Of a DNA stretch of 64,000 nucleotides, positions 1 through 11,536 are shown in pieces. The DNA comes from Anolis sagrei. Taxonomy: Eukaryota > Chordata > Lepidosauria > Squamata > Anolidae. Both the position numbers and the translations under genes were made by a program. Positions within the stretch are counted from its first letter, which is position 1, and each line of letters opens with the position of its first letter. Below the pieces are notes generated by a model, which saw only the letters and a program-made list of their open reading frames with translations, did not search any database and was not told where the DNA came from. Location: positions 84,287,391 through 84,351,390 of the forward strand of contig NC_090022.1 in assembly GCF_037176765.1 (NCBI RefSeq). Reading direction: 5' to 3'.

Positions 1-793
1 TGTGCTATTAAGAGATGATGGACACTGCAGTCCAACATCTCCGAGTTGTGCCTGCTCAGGAGAGACTACAGTAAAGATAAATCTACCTCTTAGGTAAAAT
101 GTACTTAGAAATAGAGATCCACATAGTTAATAAAAGGTGTGGTGTGATGTCATCATGCTACTAACTTACTAATGCTTGCATCCTGTGCCTCTAACCCCAG
201 GATATGTGGAGAGCTGACTGTAGTGTCATTGCATTAGTTATTATAATTATTATTCACATTTTTGGACAGCTGTATCTTAAAATAAAAATGTATGCTTCCT
301 TACAGGTAAGATATGCAACAGTTAAAAATCTACAATATACAAATAAATAATATTATCAATGTGTAATATATGGTACTTTTTCAGTCTGAGCTGTGGCTGT
401 CTCATAGACCACAATGCTGATACAATAGACAGTAGGACTCTATGGGCTTGGCATGTTAGAGACGGTTGGCACAAGCACACCCCAAGTGCTAGTCAAGCTA
501 TTTAGCATGGAGAGTTACCAGCTGAGAACTTCAAAATGCTGCATTCCTTCTCTGGTGTCAGGTTTTACATTCACAGTAGTGTTTATGTGTATATGCCTTC
601 AGGTCCCCTGTCGACTTAATGGCGATTTCATGAATGTCAAAGGATTCCTTAGAGAAGGACTACACAGGGGTTGCTTGCCAGTTCCTCCCTCTGAAATTTA
701 GCCTGCAGCACCTGGTATTTATTGGCAGCCTCCCGTCCATGTTCTCACCAGGACTGCCCTGCTTACCTTCTAAGATCAGATGGAATCTGGTAT
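1..793. other. Unassigned intergenic DNA
   Basis: No exon, RNA gene or repeat family could be assigned. Short open frames have no recognisable domain. Confidence 0.4.
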
Positions 794-801
794 CTTTAGG
801 C

Positions 802-937
802 CAGGCATCCTCAAACTGCAGCCTTCCAGCTGTTTGGGCCTCCAACTCCCAGAATTCCTGACCATTGAACAAGCTGGCTAGGGCTTCTGGGAGTTGGAGG
901 CCTAAACAGCTGGAGGGCCAGAGTTTGAGGATGCCTG
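802..937. mobile_element. hAT-type hairpin MITE with 8-bp TSD
   Basis: The 136-bp element begins CAGGCATCCTCAAACTG, ends in the inverted form, and is an almost complete palindrome. It is flanked by a perfect 8-bp direct repeat CTTTAGGC (794-801 and 938-945), the length typical of hAT transposons. Related copies lie at 12337-12470 and, more distantly, 46598-46731 and 9730-9864. Confidence 0.85.
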
Positions 938-945
938 CTTTAGGC

Positions 946-2164
946 TAGTTAGGCCCTCACCATGGTGAGTAATATGCATTTCAGCTGTGCTTAGTTTTAG
1001 TGTAACTGTATCATACTAATGTAAGAAGGAATTATTTCTTCATAGAAAATTCAGTCTGCATTTCATTGTAGCAAGCTAGGAGAATGGGTTCTCTTTCACA
1101 TAGAAGGCTGAAAGGTAAGGGAGTAAGCTGAACCTGAGTCGCTCCCAACTCAAAGAAGGCTATTGGTGGGATTTCAGCTTAGCTATAAAACATTTTCTCT
1201 GTGCCAACAACACTGTGGATTTTGTGTGCTTGGTACCTTTTATCCCATCTAAGAATATTTATCTGGAGGCTAAGTGTCTGAAGCTATAGATATTTGCAGA
1301 CTATTGTTTCAATATTGCTGGCTGCATTCATTTTTGCAGTCTTACTGTAGTCTGAAGCAAAAACAGGTTTTACAGGCTTGTGCCATACTTCATATAGGGG
1401 ATGGGCAAGTCAAGAATACCCTCTCTAATGTGGGAAGCCCTGTTGCAGATGCATGTATCAGCTGATGTAACTGTTATGAACATCTGTTCAATTGTTTTCC
1501 TTGATGAGAAACAGATTGCTTTTCCAACATCTTTACTTTTTCTTAGAAATAGTAAGTTTCAAAAGGCCACAGATTTTTTTCTTGTTCATTGTAGTGGGTG
1601 GTGGTGGTAAAGCTGCGAAGAGAGGGTTTAAAACAATGTAAGCCTTTTTCCACAATCTCAATAATGTTCTTTTCCCATGCTTTATGAACATGCCCCCCCC
1701 CCCCGAAGTGAAATTGACTAGTGAAACTTCCAAGCTATCTCGCCATTTTGATGTAGGTTATATTTGAAGTAACTTTCTGCTCCTTGTTTGTCACAGAGAT
1801 TCACATCACGGTTGACTGAATGCATCTTCCATTCGCACGAAGGTGCATTAAAGGGAGATCTGGGCAGAGATCAATTCAGATGTTTGTATGAGAGTCATGA
1901 TAATAGCTTGATGTCCCTCCAAAAGAAGCAGCCTTGTTCATCTTAATCTTTTAAGTGAGGGATATTCAAACTCTGATGGTCTGTGGACAAAGCAGCAATC
2001 AAGAAAGTGCAAGCTGCTAATTCTGCTGTACATACAATGTCATTGGCCTCCTTTGCACAATCTGCCCCATTGCATAATACAGTTGTCAGAAACTGGACCT
2101 TTACAAAGTATGGTAGCTCAAGCCTTTTACTGCTGGAAATCATCAATAGAGCCAGACCAAAGCT
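946..2164. other. Unassigned intergenic DNA with a diverged repeat
   Basis: A C run at 1691-1704. The part at about 985-1110 resembles 3075-3200 (shared CTTAGTTTTAG / GTTAGTTTTAG, TTCAGTCTG, GCAAGCTAGG, TTTCACATAGAAGG / TTTCATATAGGAGG), an unclassified repeat. No gene seen. Confidence 0.4.
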
Positions 2165-2916
2165 AACAAATGTAAGATACCACACTTAGGCAGAAAAAAG
2201 GAAATGCAAAGATACAGCATGGGTAATGCCTGGCTTGACAACTGTCCATGTGAAAAAGATCTTGGAGTCTATGTGGACAACAATTTGAACATGAGCCAAC
2301 AGTGTGATGCAGCAGCTACAGAAGCCGATGGGATTTTGGGCTGCATTAAAAGGAGTATAGTGTCTACATTGAGGGAAGTCATGGTGCCTCTCTATTCTGC
2401 TTTGGTCAGATTTCACCTGGAATTCTGTGTCCCATTCGGACCACCACAGTTTAAAAGAGATATGGACAAGCTGGAAGGTGTCCAGAGGAGGCAACTGAAA
2501 TGATCAAAGTTCTGGATACTATGTCTTACAAGGAGCCTCTTAAAGAACTAGGCATGTTTAGCCTGCAGAAGAGAAGGTTGAGAGGAGACATGATAGCCAT
2601 GTATAAATATGTGAAAGGATGTTGTAAGGAAGAGGAAACAGGCTTGTTTTCTGCTGCCCTGAAAACTAGCAATGGGTTCAAATTACAGGAAAGAAATTCC
2701 ACCTGAACATTAGGAAGCACTTCCTGACTGTATGAACTGTTCAACAATGGAATTCTCTGCCTCAGAGTGTGGTGGAAGCTCCTTCCTTGGAAACTTTTAA
2801 ATAAAGTCTGGAAGACCATCTGTCAGGAATACTTTGCTTGTGCTTTTACTGCATGGCAGGGGGTTGGACTAGATGGCTCATGTGGTCTCTTCCAACTCTG
2901 TTATTCTGATTCTATG
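2165..2916 (+). mobile_element. CR1 LINE, 5'-truncated 3' end
   Basis: The conceptual protein matches the C-terminal part of the CR1 reverse transcriptase: CEKDLGVYVDNNLNMSQQC, ILGCIKRS, PLYSALVRFHLEFCV, EGVQRRQLK, then after one frame change near 2500 ELGMFSLQKRRLRGD and YKYVKG. The 3' UTR has the usual GGGTTGGACTAGATGG motif and ends with the short ATTCTATG-type terminal repeat of CR1. The copy is inactive. Confidence 0.92.
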
Positions 2917-3599
2917 TTCATCTGTCATCCTCACAATTTCTAAATATGTTTACCAGAGCTGTCCCATTGTTTGAAAAAGATAGCAAATAAGGCATCCAGC
3001 CGATGACTTGTGTGTGGTGAATTCTTCCTTCAGTTTATTACACTGATAGTTGTGTGGAACATGCATCCCACCTGGGCGTTAGTTTTAGAGTCCTGTATTG
3101 GTGCCATACTAAAGCAAGAAGCTGTTCCTTTTACACTGGGCATTCAGTCTGAATACCTTTCTGGCAAGCTAGGGGTTTTCTTTCATATAGGAGGTTATTT
3201 GCACATTTAATATATTATTTACAAAGCAAATGGAATGGGGCTGGTTAAAGAAACCTTCTCTTCCTTACACCCCCCCCCCCTTTCATGTGTGTTCCACTTT
3301 TAGATAGGTTGAATCATTGCTTCTCACCTTCATAGGCAGTGGTGCTTGGATGGTGGATTCCACTTTCTCTTTATGCCAAACAAGGGCTGTAGACCCCCAG
3401 ACTGTAAGCGAAGTGGTGATTATGTTTCAGGGTTTAGGAAAATTACTTTTTTTGAGTCTTATCTTTTAGAATCCCCAGCCAACATAACTAACAACTGGAA
3501 ACAAAGTTAGATGTATACATAACACTTGATAAAATGGCTGTTTGTAGACATTGAACAATATGAGGGACAGAAAGAAAGATAGCTTAAATGCCAAGGAGT

Positions 3600-4010
3600 G
3601 TGCAGTACTATTATGATAATATTTATTTCTCCCGTAGGAGACTCAAAGCGGCTTAACATAAAACATCAGCATATAATTTACAATATACAAATATTGAAGC
3701 AGCATTAAATATCAATAGTATTTAAACAATTCAGATTAAATCCATAAAAACATATAACACCACAGCAGTCCTTGACATGATTTTAAATACCTTAATCTTT
3801 AAAAGCCTGCCAGAATAAAAAGGTTTTAGCCAGTAGGGGGGTGGCCATTCTGGCTTCCCAGGGAAGAAAGGAGTTCCAGAATCGAGGGCAACCACTGAGA
3901 AAAAAGCTCACTCTCTCGTTCCCACCAACCAAGCTTGTAATTCTGACCTGCACACTTTGTATCTTTCTAGTCCATGTGAATCTCACCTGCTGTATACACC
4001 AGTCTACTAG
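3600..4010 (-). mobile_element. L2-clade LINE 3' end
   Basis: On the minus strand the end of the L2 coding region is recognisable as CPRFWNSFLPWEA, followed by a short 3' UTR with GCCGCTTTGAGTCTCC and the AT-rich tail. The same layout recurs at 32740, 35730 and 45820. Confidence 0.75.
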
Positions 4011-4534
4011 CAGCTCTGTGAACCGGGCTTCATTTTGTTCAAACCTAGGACTGTAGAAATGTAGATCCCATTCTCTAGCACACTCCCTTCTTACTCAAAG
4101 TTGCTATTTTTGAACATGTCTTTCAGGGGAAAATTCCCACATGAACATGGTTTAGTCAAAATTTATCAATGAATTCAAATCTGTTTATTTGGGTTTGAAT
4201 AGAGACAATGGTTTCCTGTCCCACGACATGTGTCAATTTGTGAAATTGACTGTATTATCATCATTTACTGTTGTTGTGAGCAGTCACTGTGATGATTTTG
4301 CTTACATTGAGTTAACAGATGGTAGTCTGCATTTCATTGCCCATTTAGGTCAAATCCTTTTACACCTAAAATGTATATGCGTGTGTATATATGCCCAAAG
4401 AATATTGCGCCTTTCGCATCTGATGTAGTTGCATAGATCCCTTTGTTCTGTTTCTGTGAGGCTAATGTTCCTGTGGTGTTCTACCAGCAGATGGTGATCT
4501 TGTCTAACTTTCTTTAACTTTCCTTGTTTTTCAG

Positions 4535-4760
4535 CAATGCTTAACAAAACTTCTGTAAAAGGACTGATGTTTATGCTTCTCTCAATGCTGTTCCTGGATT
4601 GTAATTCTCCTGCCGGATGTTAGACAAGAAAGAACGGGTGGAAGAAGACTGCTCTTGGTGGCAAAAGAGATGTTTTTATCACATTTTTATTTCTCCTCCT
4701 TGTAGTACATATGCATTCTTTAAATTGGCATTGTAATAAAGAAAGGAACTGCTTCCATTT
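4535..4760 (+). other. Possible 3' terminal exon of an unidentified upstream gene
   Basis: A long pyrimidine-rich tract ends in TTTTTCAG at 4534, a strong acceptor. About 200 bp later a canonical AATAAA (4735-4740) is followed by a T-rich stretch. The sequence between does not resemble the repeats recognised elsewhere here and lacks a long open frame, so it would be mostly 3' UTR. In amniotes ATOX1 lies upstream of SPARC in the same orientation, so its last exon is one candidate, but I found no ATOX1 coding exon in the window. This is inference only. Confidence 0.25.
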
Positions 4761-5357
4761 TGAATTCTGTGACTCAGGGACTTTTCTTAAGTTCCAGTTA
4801 GTATGAGTGGGGCTTAGTCTTCTACCAACCGGGCCCTCCATTATTCAGACCCAACATGGTAATATTGTAAAGCGGCCTTCCTCACCCTGGAGTCCTCCAG
4901 GTGCATGGTATGATAACTCCTTCCATCCACAGCACATGCAGAGAATTTTCTGTAAGTGAGGATTGTTTCAAAAGGATTTTCCGCTCATTGTAGGAGTACT
5001 CTGTTTGGTGACAATACAGTATATATTTTTCTTTGCATCAGATTCTACCATTATACATGATTTGTTGTGTGTTGACAACAACACCAAAGAGTACTTGTTC
5101 TCAGAGACAGGTGAGAAATAAATAAATAAATAATAAAATCCATCCAACTCCCAACCTCTCAAAATTAAACCTAACTGTCCTGCTCACCCTTTTTAAAAAT
5201 CCGGATATTCAGCCCATCTTGTCACTCCCAGCCTTCATTCCTTCACCCTTTCCTAACAGATACTTACCTTATAACATATCATTCATGACATACAGTGCAT
5301 ACTATGCCTTACTTCAATTTATCCAATAAATGCAACAACATTTTCGAAGTACACTGG

Positions 5358-5420
5358 GTAGTTGGTATGCACTGGAGTTTGGTTCCAGGACGTCCTCATG
5401 AATACCAAAATCCATTGAAC
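5358..5420. mobile_element. Fragment of a Tigger/pogo-like MITE
   Basis: GGTATGCACTGGAGTTTGG, TTCCAGGACGTCCTC and ATACCAAAATCCATTG correspond in order to one end of the element at 28058-28265 (TTTGGTTCCAGGGCCC, GATGCCAAAATCCATGG). Only one end is present. Confidence 0.45.
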
Positions 5421-5439
5421 CTCATCTCATTGCAGCATA

Positions 5440-5545
5440 GAGGGAAAGAGGAAGGAAGGATGAAAGGGTAGAAGGGAAGGAGGAAGGGAGAAAGAGGGAG
5501 GAGAGGGAGGGAGGAAAGAAGGAAAGACAGAAAGAAGGAAGGATG
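5440..5545 (+). repeat. Purine-rich GGAA/GAAAG low-complexity tract
   Basis: About 100 bp of almost pure purine on the + strand, built of GAAGGAAGG, GGGAGAAAG and AAAGAAGG units. The open frames on the opposite strand here are proline/serine/leucine low-complexity and are not genes. Confidence 0.85.
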
Positions 5546-5814
5546 TGATGTTGGTGTGAGAGAGGAAGGCTTGAGGAAAGAGCCCAAGGGGCCTGGGTTT
5601 GCCCATACCTGCATTAGCCTGTGATGCAAAACATGCTTTCCTCTCAGTCATCTTTTCGGTGTCTCAACATCTCAAGCCAACAGGACGAGACGGCACTTCT
5701 CTGCTGTCTAATAAGGCTACAGATCTATAGTATAACATTAAAAGTCCCAATTAAACTCTAAAAGGAATGAAGTTCTCATTGAATCGCATCATATTGTAAA
5801 TTGGTTCCTGTGGA

Positions 5815-5846
5815 AATTAATTAATTAATTAATTAATTAATTAAAA
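5815..5846. repeat. (TTAA)n microsatellite
   Basis: Uninterrupted TTAA units directly after GGAAA. Confidence 0.95.
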
Positions 5847-6624
5847 ATGATGACTGCTGAAGAGACTTCTCTCTTGAATTTTCCTGACTTTGAGGCGAGT
5901 CAACTAGAAATGATTACGCTTACCTATTTAATCACTTTTCCTTTAGCTTTCTTTTAGCCATAGGTATATGAAAAAGCTGGAGGTTGTTGTCCTCCTCTAT
6001 AGCTAATTTTAGAATGTTCTAAAACATTCCAGGAGAACAGAATAAAATCAAAACAAAAGGAACAAACTTCAGCCATTGGCAATGGAGTACAACATTTTAA
6101 AGGTGTGCTGAGTTCTTGATGCCGACGTCCTCATGACCTCATTACTGAGACTGCAAAAGACAGTATTTCAATTAAATATGCTTTTAAAAGAATAGGAAAT
6201 GTGATGTTCTAAATATATGGAAAACCAATTATCTACTTCAATGTTAGCTCTCCCATGGAGGGAGTTGCTCTTGTCTTTACCACTGATGCTGTTGACTGGA
6301 GCTGATATAAACTGGGCTTCAGTAATATCTACATTCAAATATATCCTACCCTATATTCAGAAAAGACTCTTGGAGAGCTAATTCCTGATGTGAATACTGC
6401 CAGCCATCACCAGCCCCAAGCCTGTTAGTCATAACTTCTCACTAGGATGGCCTTATTCTTAAAGAAAATACCCTGGCTTTTGAATTGTTGCCTAGTCCAG
6501 CTCTGGTTTAGAACTTTGACCTCTTTATTGTTATATTTTCTCTCACCTGATCACAATTGATTTTCCTCACTAAAGTCTTAGAGTTTTTCAGCTAGAGTAC
6601 TAGAATGCATCAGTCTTTTATGTA

Positions 6625-6850
6625 CTTTCAAGTTGATGCCTATCCAAGGGTGTGTTTTTTTTGGGGGGGGGGGGGGGATTTGTTTTGTTTTTTTACGAAT
6701 TGATTGAGGAGTGGTTTACCATTGCTTTTCCCAAAGCCTGAGAGGGTGTGACTTTCCCAGAGTTGTCAACTGGCTTTCATGGCTGAGTGGAGACTTGAAT
6801 CTTGGTCTCACTGGGTCTTTGCCCAATACTCCAACCACTAAACCTCACTG
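6625..6850 (-). mobile_element. tRNA-derived SINE (MIR/CORE-like), minus strand
   Basis: Read on the minus strand it has the tRNA-like head (TTTAGTGGTTGGAGTATTGG), a B-box-like region, then a body with GGGAAAGTCACACCCTCTC and the tail complementary to CAAGTTGATGCC. A G homopolymer (6663-6677) interrupts the body. Several related copies are listed below. Confidence 0.7.
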
Positions 6851-8222
6851 ATTCTTACCAAAATGGAAACAACCACCTGAGTCCTTACCTTATTTCAAGA
6901 GACTCCCTCTTTGTCCCATTCATCCAAATTCATAGTCAGAGATCTAGAGTTTCATAGCTAGATTTCTAGAATTCGGAGTACTCTGTAAATGAATAGGCAA
7001 TGTATATTGGAGGTGAACAACAGAAATCTGGTCTCACTTACTATGTCTGAATCATTTTTTCCTAAAGCAGAAATGTCCTCCCAGTATTGGTACTATATTA
7101 TTATCTTCGGGACCCACAGTTCCCTTTTCCTGTGCCATTATCTCTTAATGTCTCCAGAAACCCTGTCTTTACTGCCTCTGTAATTATCCTGATTCAGTCT
7201 GAAAGTGTGGCAGAGTTTAGTTAGCCTTTTCTGTTTTCAGCTCTGTTATAATCAGAACTGTTGCCTTATGGGCTTTGGTCGGTGTGGTGTCACTGTCTTA
7301 TACTGCAAGACTATGAGCTCATTTTGTGGAGGCTTTTTCTTGTTTTATTTTTCTTCTCATTTTTAGCCTCCTAGCTTGTTGCATGAAATTTTCTCCCTAA
7401 ATTGTCCTGATGGTTACAATATGTTTTATTGACAGATTCACCAATGCCTTACTGACATTTACATCTTTCTGGCAGAGGATCTGAGGAAAGATGATGAAGG
7501 AGAAAAAAACCAAGAAATGGGAGGGAAGCTTTTCTTCCCCTAATTAACCATCTTGGTGACTAGGTACAAATTTAGAATGCTGGATTTAAAAAAGTTGCCA
7601 GGTCACCAGTTTCCCAAACCCAGAGATCTCAAGACAAAAGCCTGAGACCAGAGGTGATTCCTAGTGATGTGATGTCACAAGGGGTGGATCCTTATGTAGT
7701 TACAAAACAACACGTGGGTGTTTTGAGTGTGAGAGATTGAGATACGTATTGTGGATTTCTTGCACTACATCCTAAACATATATAATACAACTCCCGTATT
7801 GACAGGACAGGTATCCACAAATTAAGAAAATATGTCCTCTCTAGACATGTTCTAGATCCTCCAGTGTGACCCTATAGCATTCCTGGTCAGAAGTCTTTCA
7901 TTTTAGTAGGGTTCATTATTATCAGTTTCACATATCCATTCCAATCATGGGGTATAGGCCCCGTATTACGTACAATATCAGTGGCCAGAGGGCTTAGTCT
8001 TTTTTGTGGTAATATTAATAATATCCATACATGTATACTCATTTTACTGGGCCCAAAGAGCAGTTCAGCAGATATATAGTCATTTCTTACATACAGTTAC
8101 TTGAAAATAGCTAACTTTAACTGTCTAGTTGAATTTGTAATATATTTATTCACCAGTGTTATTGATAAATTTGACAAAACAATGTATCTACACATTGTTC
8201 AGCTATATACAAACATACAAAC
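6851..8222. other. Unassigned intergenic DNA
   Basis: No gene or recognised repeat seen. The same holds for the stretch 4761-6620 apart from the simple repeats and Tigger-like fragment listed. Confidence 0.4.
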
Positions 8223-8274
8223 AATTCTTATTTTTGATATTATACTACAATCCTTATTTTTGATATTATACTAC
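8223..8274. repeat. Tandem duplication, 2 x 26 bp
   Basis: Two adjacent 26-bp units (8223-8248 and 8249-8274), identical except for one base, contain CTTATTTTTGATATTATAC. It looks like a recent slippage duplication in AT-rich DNA. Confidence 0.9.
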
Positions 8275-8549
8275 AGATGTAAAATTAAACATAAGATGTT
8301 TAATGCAGTGCCCTAATAACAAGTGGTCCAGCAGAGTCATCTGTGACTTTTAGAAGTTTAAGTCCATTAGAATAATTACTATTCATGGATTATGGTTTAT
8401 ACAAATTAGCTGTAAAAAACAGGACTTCTTTAAAAAACTTAAAATTTTCTCAATACAAATTCTAGGTTTCTGTAGCATGGAATCAGGACAAAGAAAGTGG
8501 TATAAAACTCATATAATTGTGTAGTGTGGATACACACATGCACATATAA

Positions 8550-8668
8550 TAACCTGTGACCTTGGGTGAGTCACACACTCTTGGTCCCAGAAATCCCATG
8601 ACAGATTTGCTTTAGGGTCAACATAAGTCAGGAATGATTTGAAGGCACAACAACACTGTGAAAAATCA
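8550..8668 (+). mobile_element. tRNA-derived SINE, 3' half
   Basis: GTGACCTTGGGTGAGTCACA is the conserved core motif. It is followed by AACATAAGTCAGGAATGATTT and GAAGGCACAACAACA, the usual end of this SINE family. The tRNA-like head is missing. Confidence 0.75.
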
Positions 8669-9111
8669 TCTAGTGAAAACTTCATTGAACCTTGCAAAAA
8701 TACTGCCACATTGTCTCAATTTAAAATTCTTAATATTCTTTTGACGCAATACATTTGCTTTAAATAAACCCAAAAGTAGTAGACAAGCAGAGAATTGGCT
8801 GCTACAGTATTTGCAGCTGTTTCGGCAATTTGCACTCCTATATAGATCTTTCTATCCCACATTGAACAACCTAATATTTGACTTAGCACAAATATTTCCC
8901 AAAAACACTTTTAAAAAATTAAGAATGCAAAGCTGAAAATAGGCTGCTGCCTCGGCTCTCAAAGACAATTCCCTCAAGTGTATAGAGCACATTTCAAGTC
9001 TGAACAGTATGAACTCACGACAGAAGGATGTTCTCAGTAAGTGTGGAACCTTCTTTCCCAAGGGGCCTCTCGAAATTGGAACATCAAGAAACATTGCTGA
9101 GAAGAACTATG

Positions 9112-9195
9112 AGCTGAGGCTGGATCTACCCAGTTCAAAGCAGATAATCTAGATTCAGAAACTGGATTATATGGCCGTGTAGATGGGGCCTGAGG
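9112..9195. mobile_element. Short PIF-like MITE
   Basis: Starts GGCTGGATCTAC and ends GTAGATGGGGCC, with the internal signature CAGTTCAAAGCAGATAATCTAG and ACTGGATTATATGGCCGTG shared with copies at 14456, 19324, 38168 and 43625. TGAG occurs at both sides. Confidence 0.6.
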
Positions 9196-9530
9196 AAAAA
9201 AATCTTTACATTTTAGGATGTATAATGCACAAATTTTGCACAAACTCACAGATGTTTTTCCACATAAAAATAGCATTTACTGCATGGAAAATAATGCAGA
9301 AATATTGATTCCTGTGCAGAAAAAAAATGCTGATTTCCACACACAAAATGTTGTTTTCTGCATAGAAGATCCCATTTTTAAGGCAAATGAATAATTTTAC
9401 ACAGAATAAATCAATTTATCTATTCAGAAATTAGCATTTATGCATTGAAACAATATTTTCCTTGCAGTTTTTTTTCTGTGCAAAATCACTGCATGCAAAT
9501 TCTGCACAGAATAAAACCCAAATTGCAAAT
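9195..9530. repeat. Irregular tandem of TGCAGAAAA / TTTCTGCAC motifs
   Basis: The stretch repeats variants of TGCACAAA, TGCAGAAAAAAAATGC, TTTCTGCATAGAA and TCTGCACAGAATAAA every 20-35 bp on both strands. The units are too diverged for a clean period. No coding potential was seen. Confidence 0.6.
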
Positions 9531-9631
9531 AGTTTTTGGAATTTTTCTTGAAAGAACATTTCTGAAATTGGCCATTGATATCTTCAAGAAGAAATTTAGT
9601 GGAGATATATTCACATTAAATAATTATAGTA

Positions 9632-9945
9632 CTATGATTCCACTCTAACTGCCATACCTAAATCCTATGGAATTCTGGGTTTCGTAGTTTGGTGAGGCAG
9701 TGTAGACTACATTATATGTCAGTGTAGACCAGTGGTTCTCAATCTGTGGGTCCCCAGATGTTTTGACCTTCAACTCCCAGAAATCCTAACAGTTGGTAAA
9801 CTGGCTGGGATTTCTGGGAGTTGTAGGCCAAAACACCCGAGGACCCACAGATTGAGAACCACTCGTGTAGACTCATATAATCCAGTTCAATGCAGTTTAA
9901 CTGCATTCTGAAACTACATTTATATAGCAGTGGAGGCAAGGCCCC
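9632..9945. mobile_element. MITE interrupted by a younger hAT hairpin
   Basis: The flanks of the 9730-9864 hairpin read as one older MITE: ATTCCACTCTAACTGCCATA and GTAGTTTGGTGAGGCAGTG on the left, then TCATATAATCCAGTTCAATG and GGCAAGGCCCC on the right. The left part resembles the family at 37945 and 44005, the right part the family at 38168, so it may be a composite. Confidence 0.55.
9730..9864. mobile_element. hAT-type hairpin MITE with 8-bp TSD
   Basis: The 135-bp near-perfect palindrome has ends CAGTGGTTCTCAATCTG and the inverted form, with ACTCCCAGAAATCC in the arms. It is flanked by a perfect 8-bp duplication GTGTAGAC (9722-9729 and 9865-9872). The TSD shows that it inserted into the older MITE around it. 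Confidence 0.92.
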
Positions 9946-11536
9946 AGAATTTCAAAGGACAGAACCATGGTAGTTATTCATTTATTAATTTACTGTTACT
10001 TTCCCATGCTGTGAACTAAAAATTCCATAAAAAATGGAAAACCTTATATTTTTAAAGAAATAACACGTAAAATCAATTGTGTTTCTTATTTCTTCTGTAA
10101 AAAATGATCATGTAATATCATGACTTCATTTTTTAAATTCCTTGGCATTTTAAAAAGCAAGTAGATTTACAGTGCTTTAAATGTATAATGTGGAAGGCCC
10201 CGCAGCCCTTATGTTTCCTTAAATTAAGGGATGATTGTAACATGGCCCTACAGATGTTGCTAACCTGGAATTGTCATGCTTGTTCATTGGCTATGTTGGC
10301 TAAGGCTGCTGGGAGTTGCGATCCAACAATTTCTGTAGGGCCTCATGATTTTCCACTGCCGCCTTAAATAAGCTTCATTTTCCCAAGTTCTCCTGCTTTA
10401 TTAGTGTTTGGGGGGGGGGGGGGAGGCCAGTAGTAGTTCACAGGGAATTCACCAACAGCTGTTAAAATGCAGTGGCATTCCAAAAATGTCTGCATAAATG
10501 CTAAAAGGATTGTGGGGATTATCACTGAGAGGAAGCAAATCAACATTAGAGATGCCAGTGTTCCACTACAATGTAGGCCAGCCTTGTCAGATGTCTTTGA
10601 GGATCAGGCTTTCAGAACTGTTTTCTCAGTTGAATCCTTCACCCATAGAAAGGGGACAGTCTGATTTGACAGTGAGGACTGATGCTTTCTGCTTCATTAG
10701 CAGATCCGCAATGTAAGTGACATTCTTCCTTCCCAGAGAAGACAAAGAAATGGAATCCCATTAAGGGGTGATAAAGATCTGAAAGGGAAGGTTCTCAACA
10801 TCTACAATTACATTTTATAGAAACAGCATGAAGAGGGAACTGTCTCTTTCTGTCTCCCTCCCACAACACTCCTTGAAACGTTTGAAGTTCCAGAACTGCA
10901 TGGTTAAAACCCAGGGCCAGCTCTGTCAGTAGGCAGACTGAAATTGTCACCTCAGGCAGCAGATTTTGTGTGTCAGCAAATTGCCAATACATAACTATGT
11001 AGTTTTACTACATGACTGTTAAAAAACTATAGCTATTGTAGTTTTACTGCCAGGAATAGGGAGAGATGATTATGAGACTAAGTTTATTGTCTAAATATTT
11101 TACTCGATTTGGAATGCCATGTGTCTTGAGTAGGATGGCTATTATTTATGACACGGTTGCAGGTTACAAATTGCCCTTGGACAACCTTGTTGGAACAAGG
11201 CCATTCTAGCTCTGAGTACCCCAGAATACCTGGAAGGCACCAGTGTGTCTTCTCACGCCCAGTGCCATGCCTTCTTCTGGGATAACAGCGGATCAAGAGT
11301 GTTTAGGGAGGGGCTCAGCACAGCTGCACCTTAGGTAGTGCTGCCTCAGCTATTCTTGCTGAAGAATCATCCTGCTTAAAGAAGGCAGGCAGCAAACACT
11401 GGCCACCTGCTGAAAGCAAACTCTGTCCCCCACGAAAGGGAAAATACACCTGAGCCAAGCCAGAGACTCTGCCATGCCGACTGTACCCTTGAGACTGGAT
11501 CCTAACTATTCTTTTGTGCACCTCTCTATTTCTCTT
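9946..11536. other. Unassigned intergenic DNA
   Basis: A MITE-like trace at about 10195-10355 (GGCCCCGCAGCCCTTATG; CTGCTGGGAGTTGCGATCC) and a G run. Nothing else recognised. Confidence 0.35.
10411..10424. repeat. G homopolymer
   Basis: A run of 13 or 14 G bases. Similar G or C runs occur at about 1691, 3271, 6663, 11907, 16131, 16953, 40003 and 57316. Confidence 0.9.
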
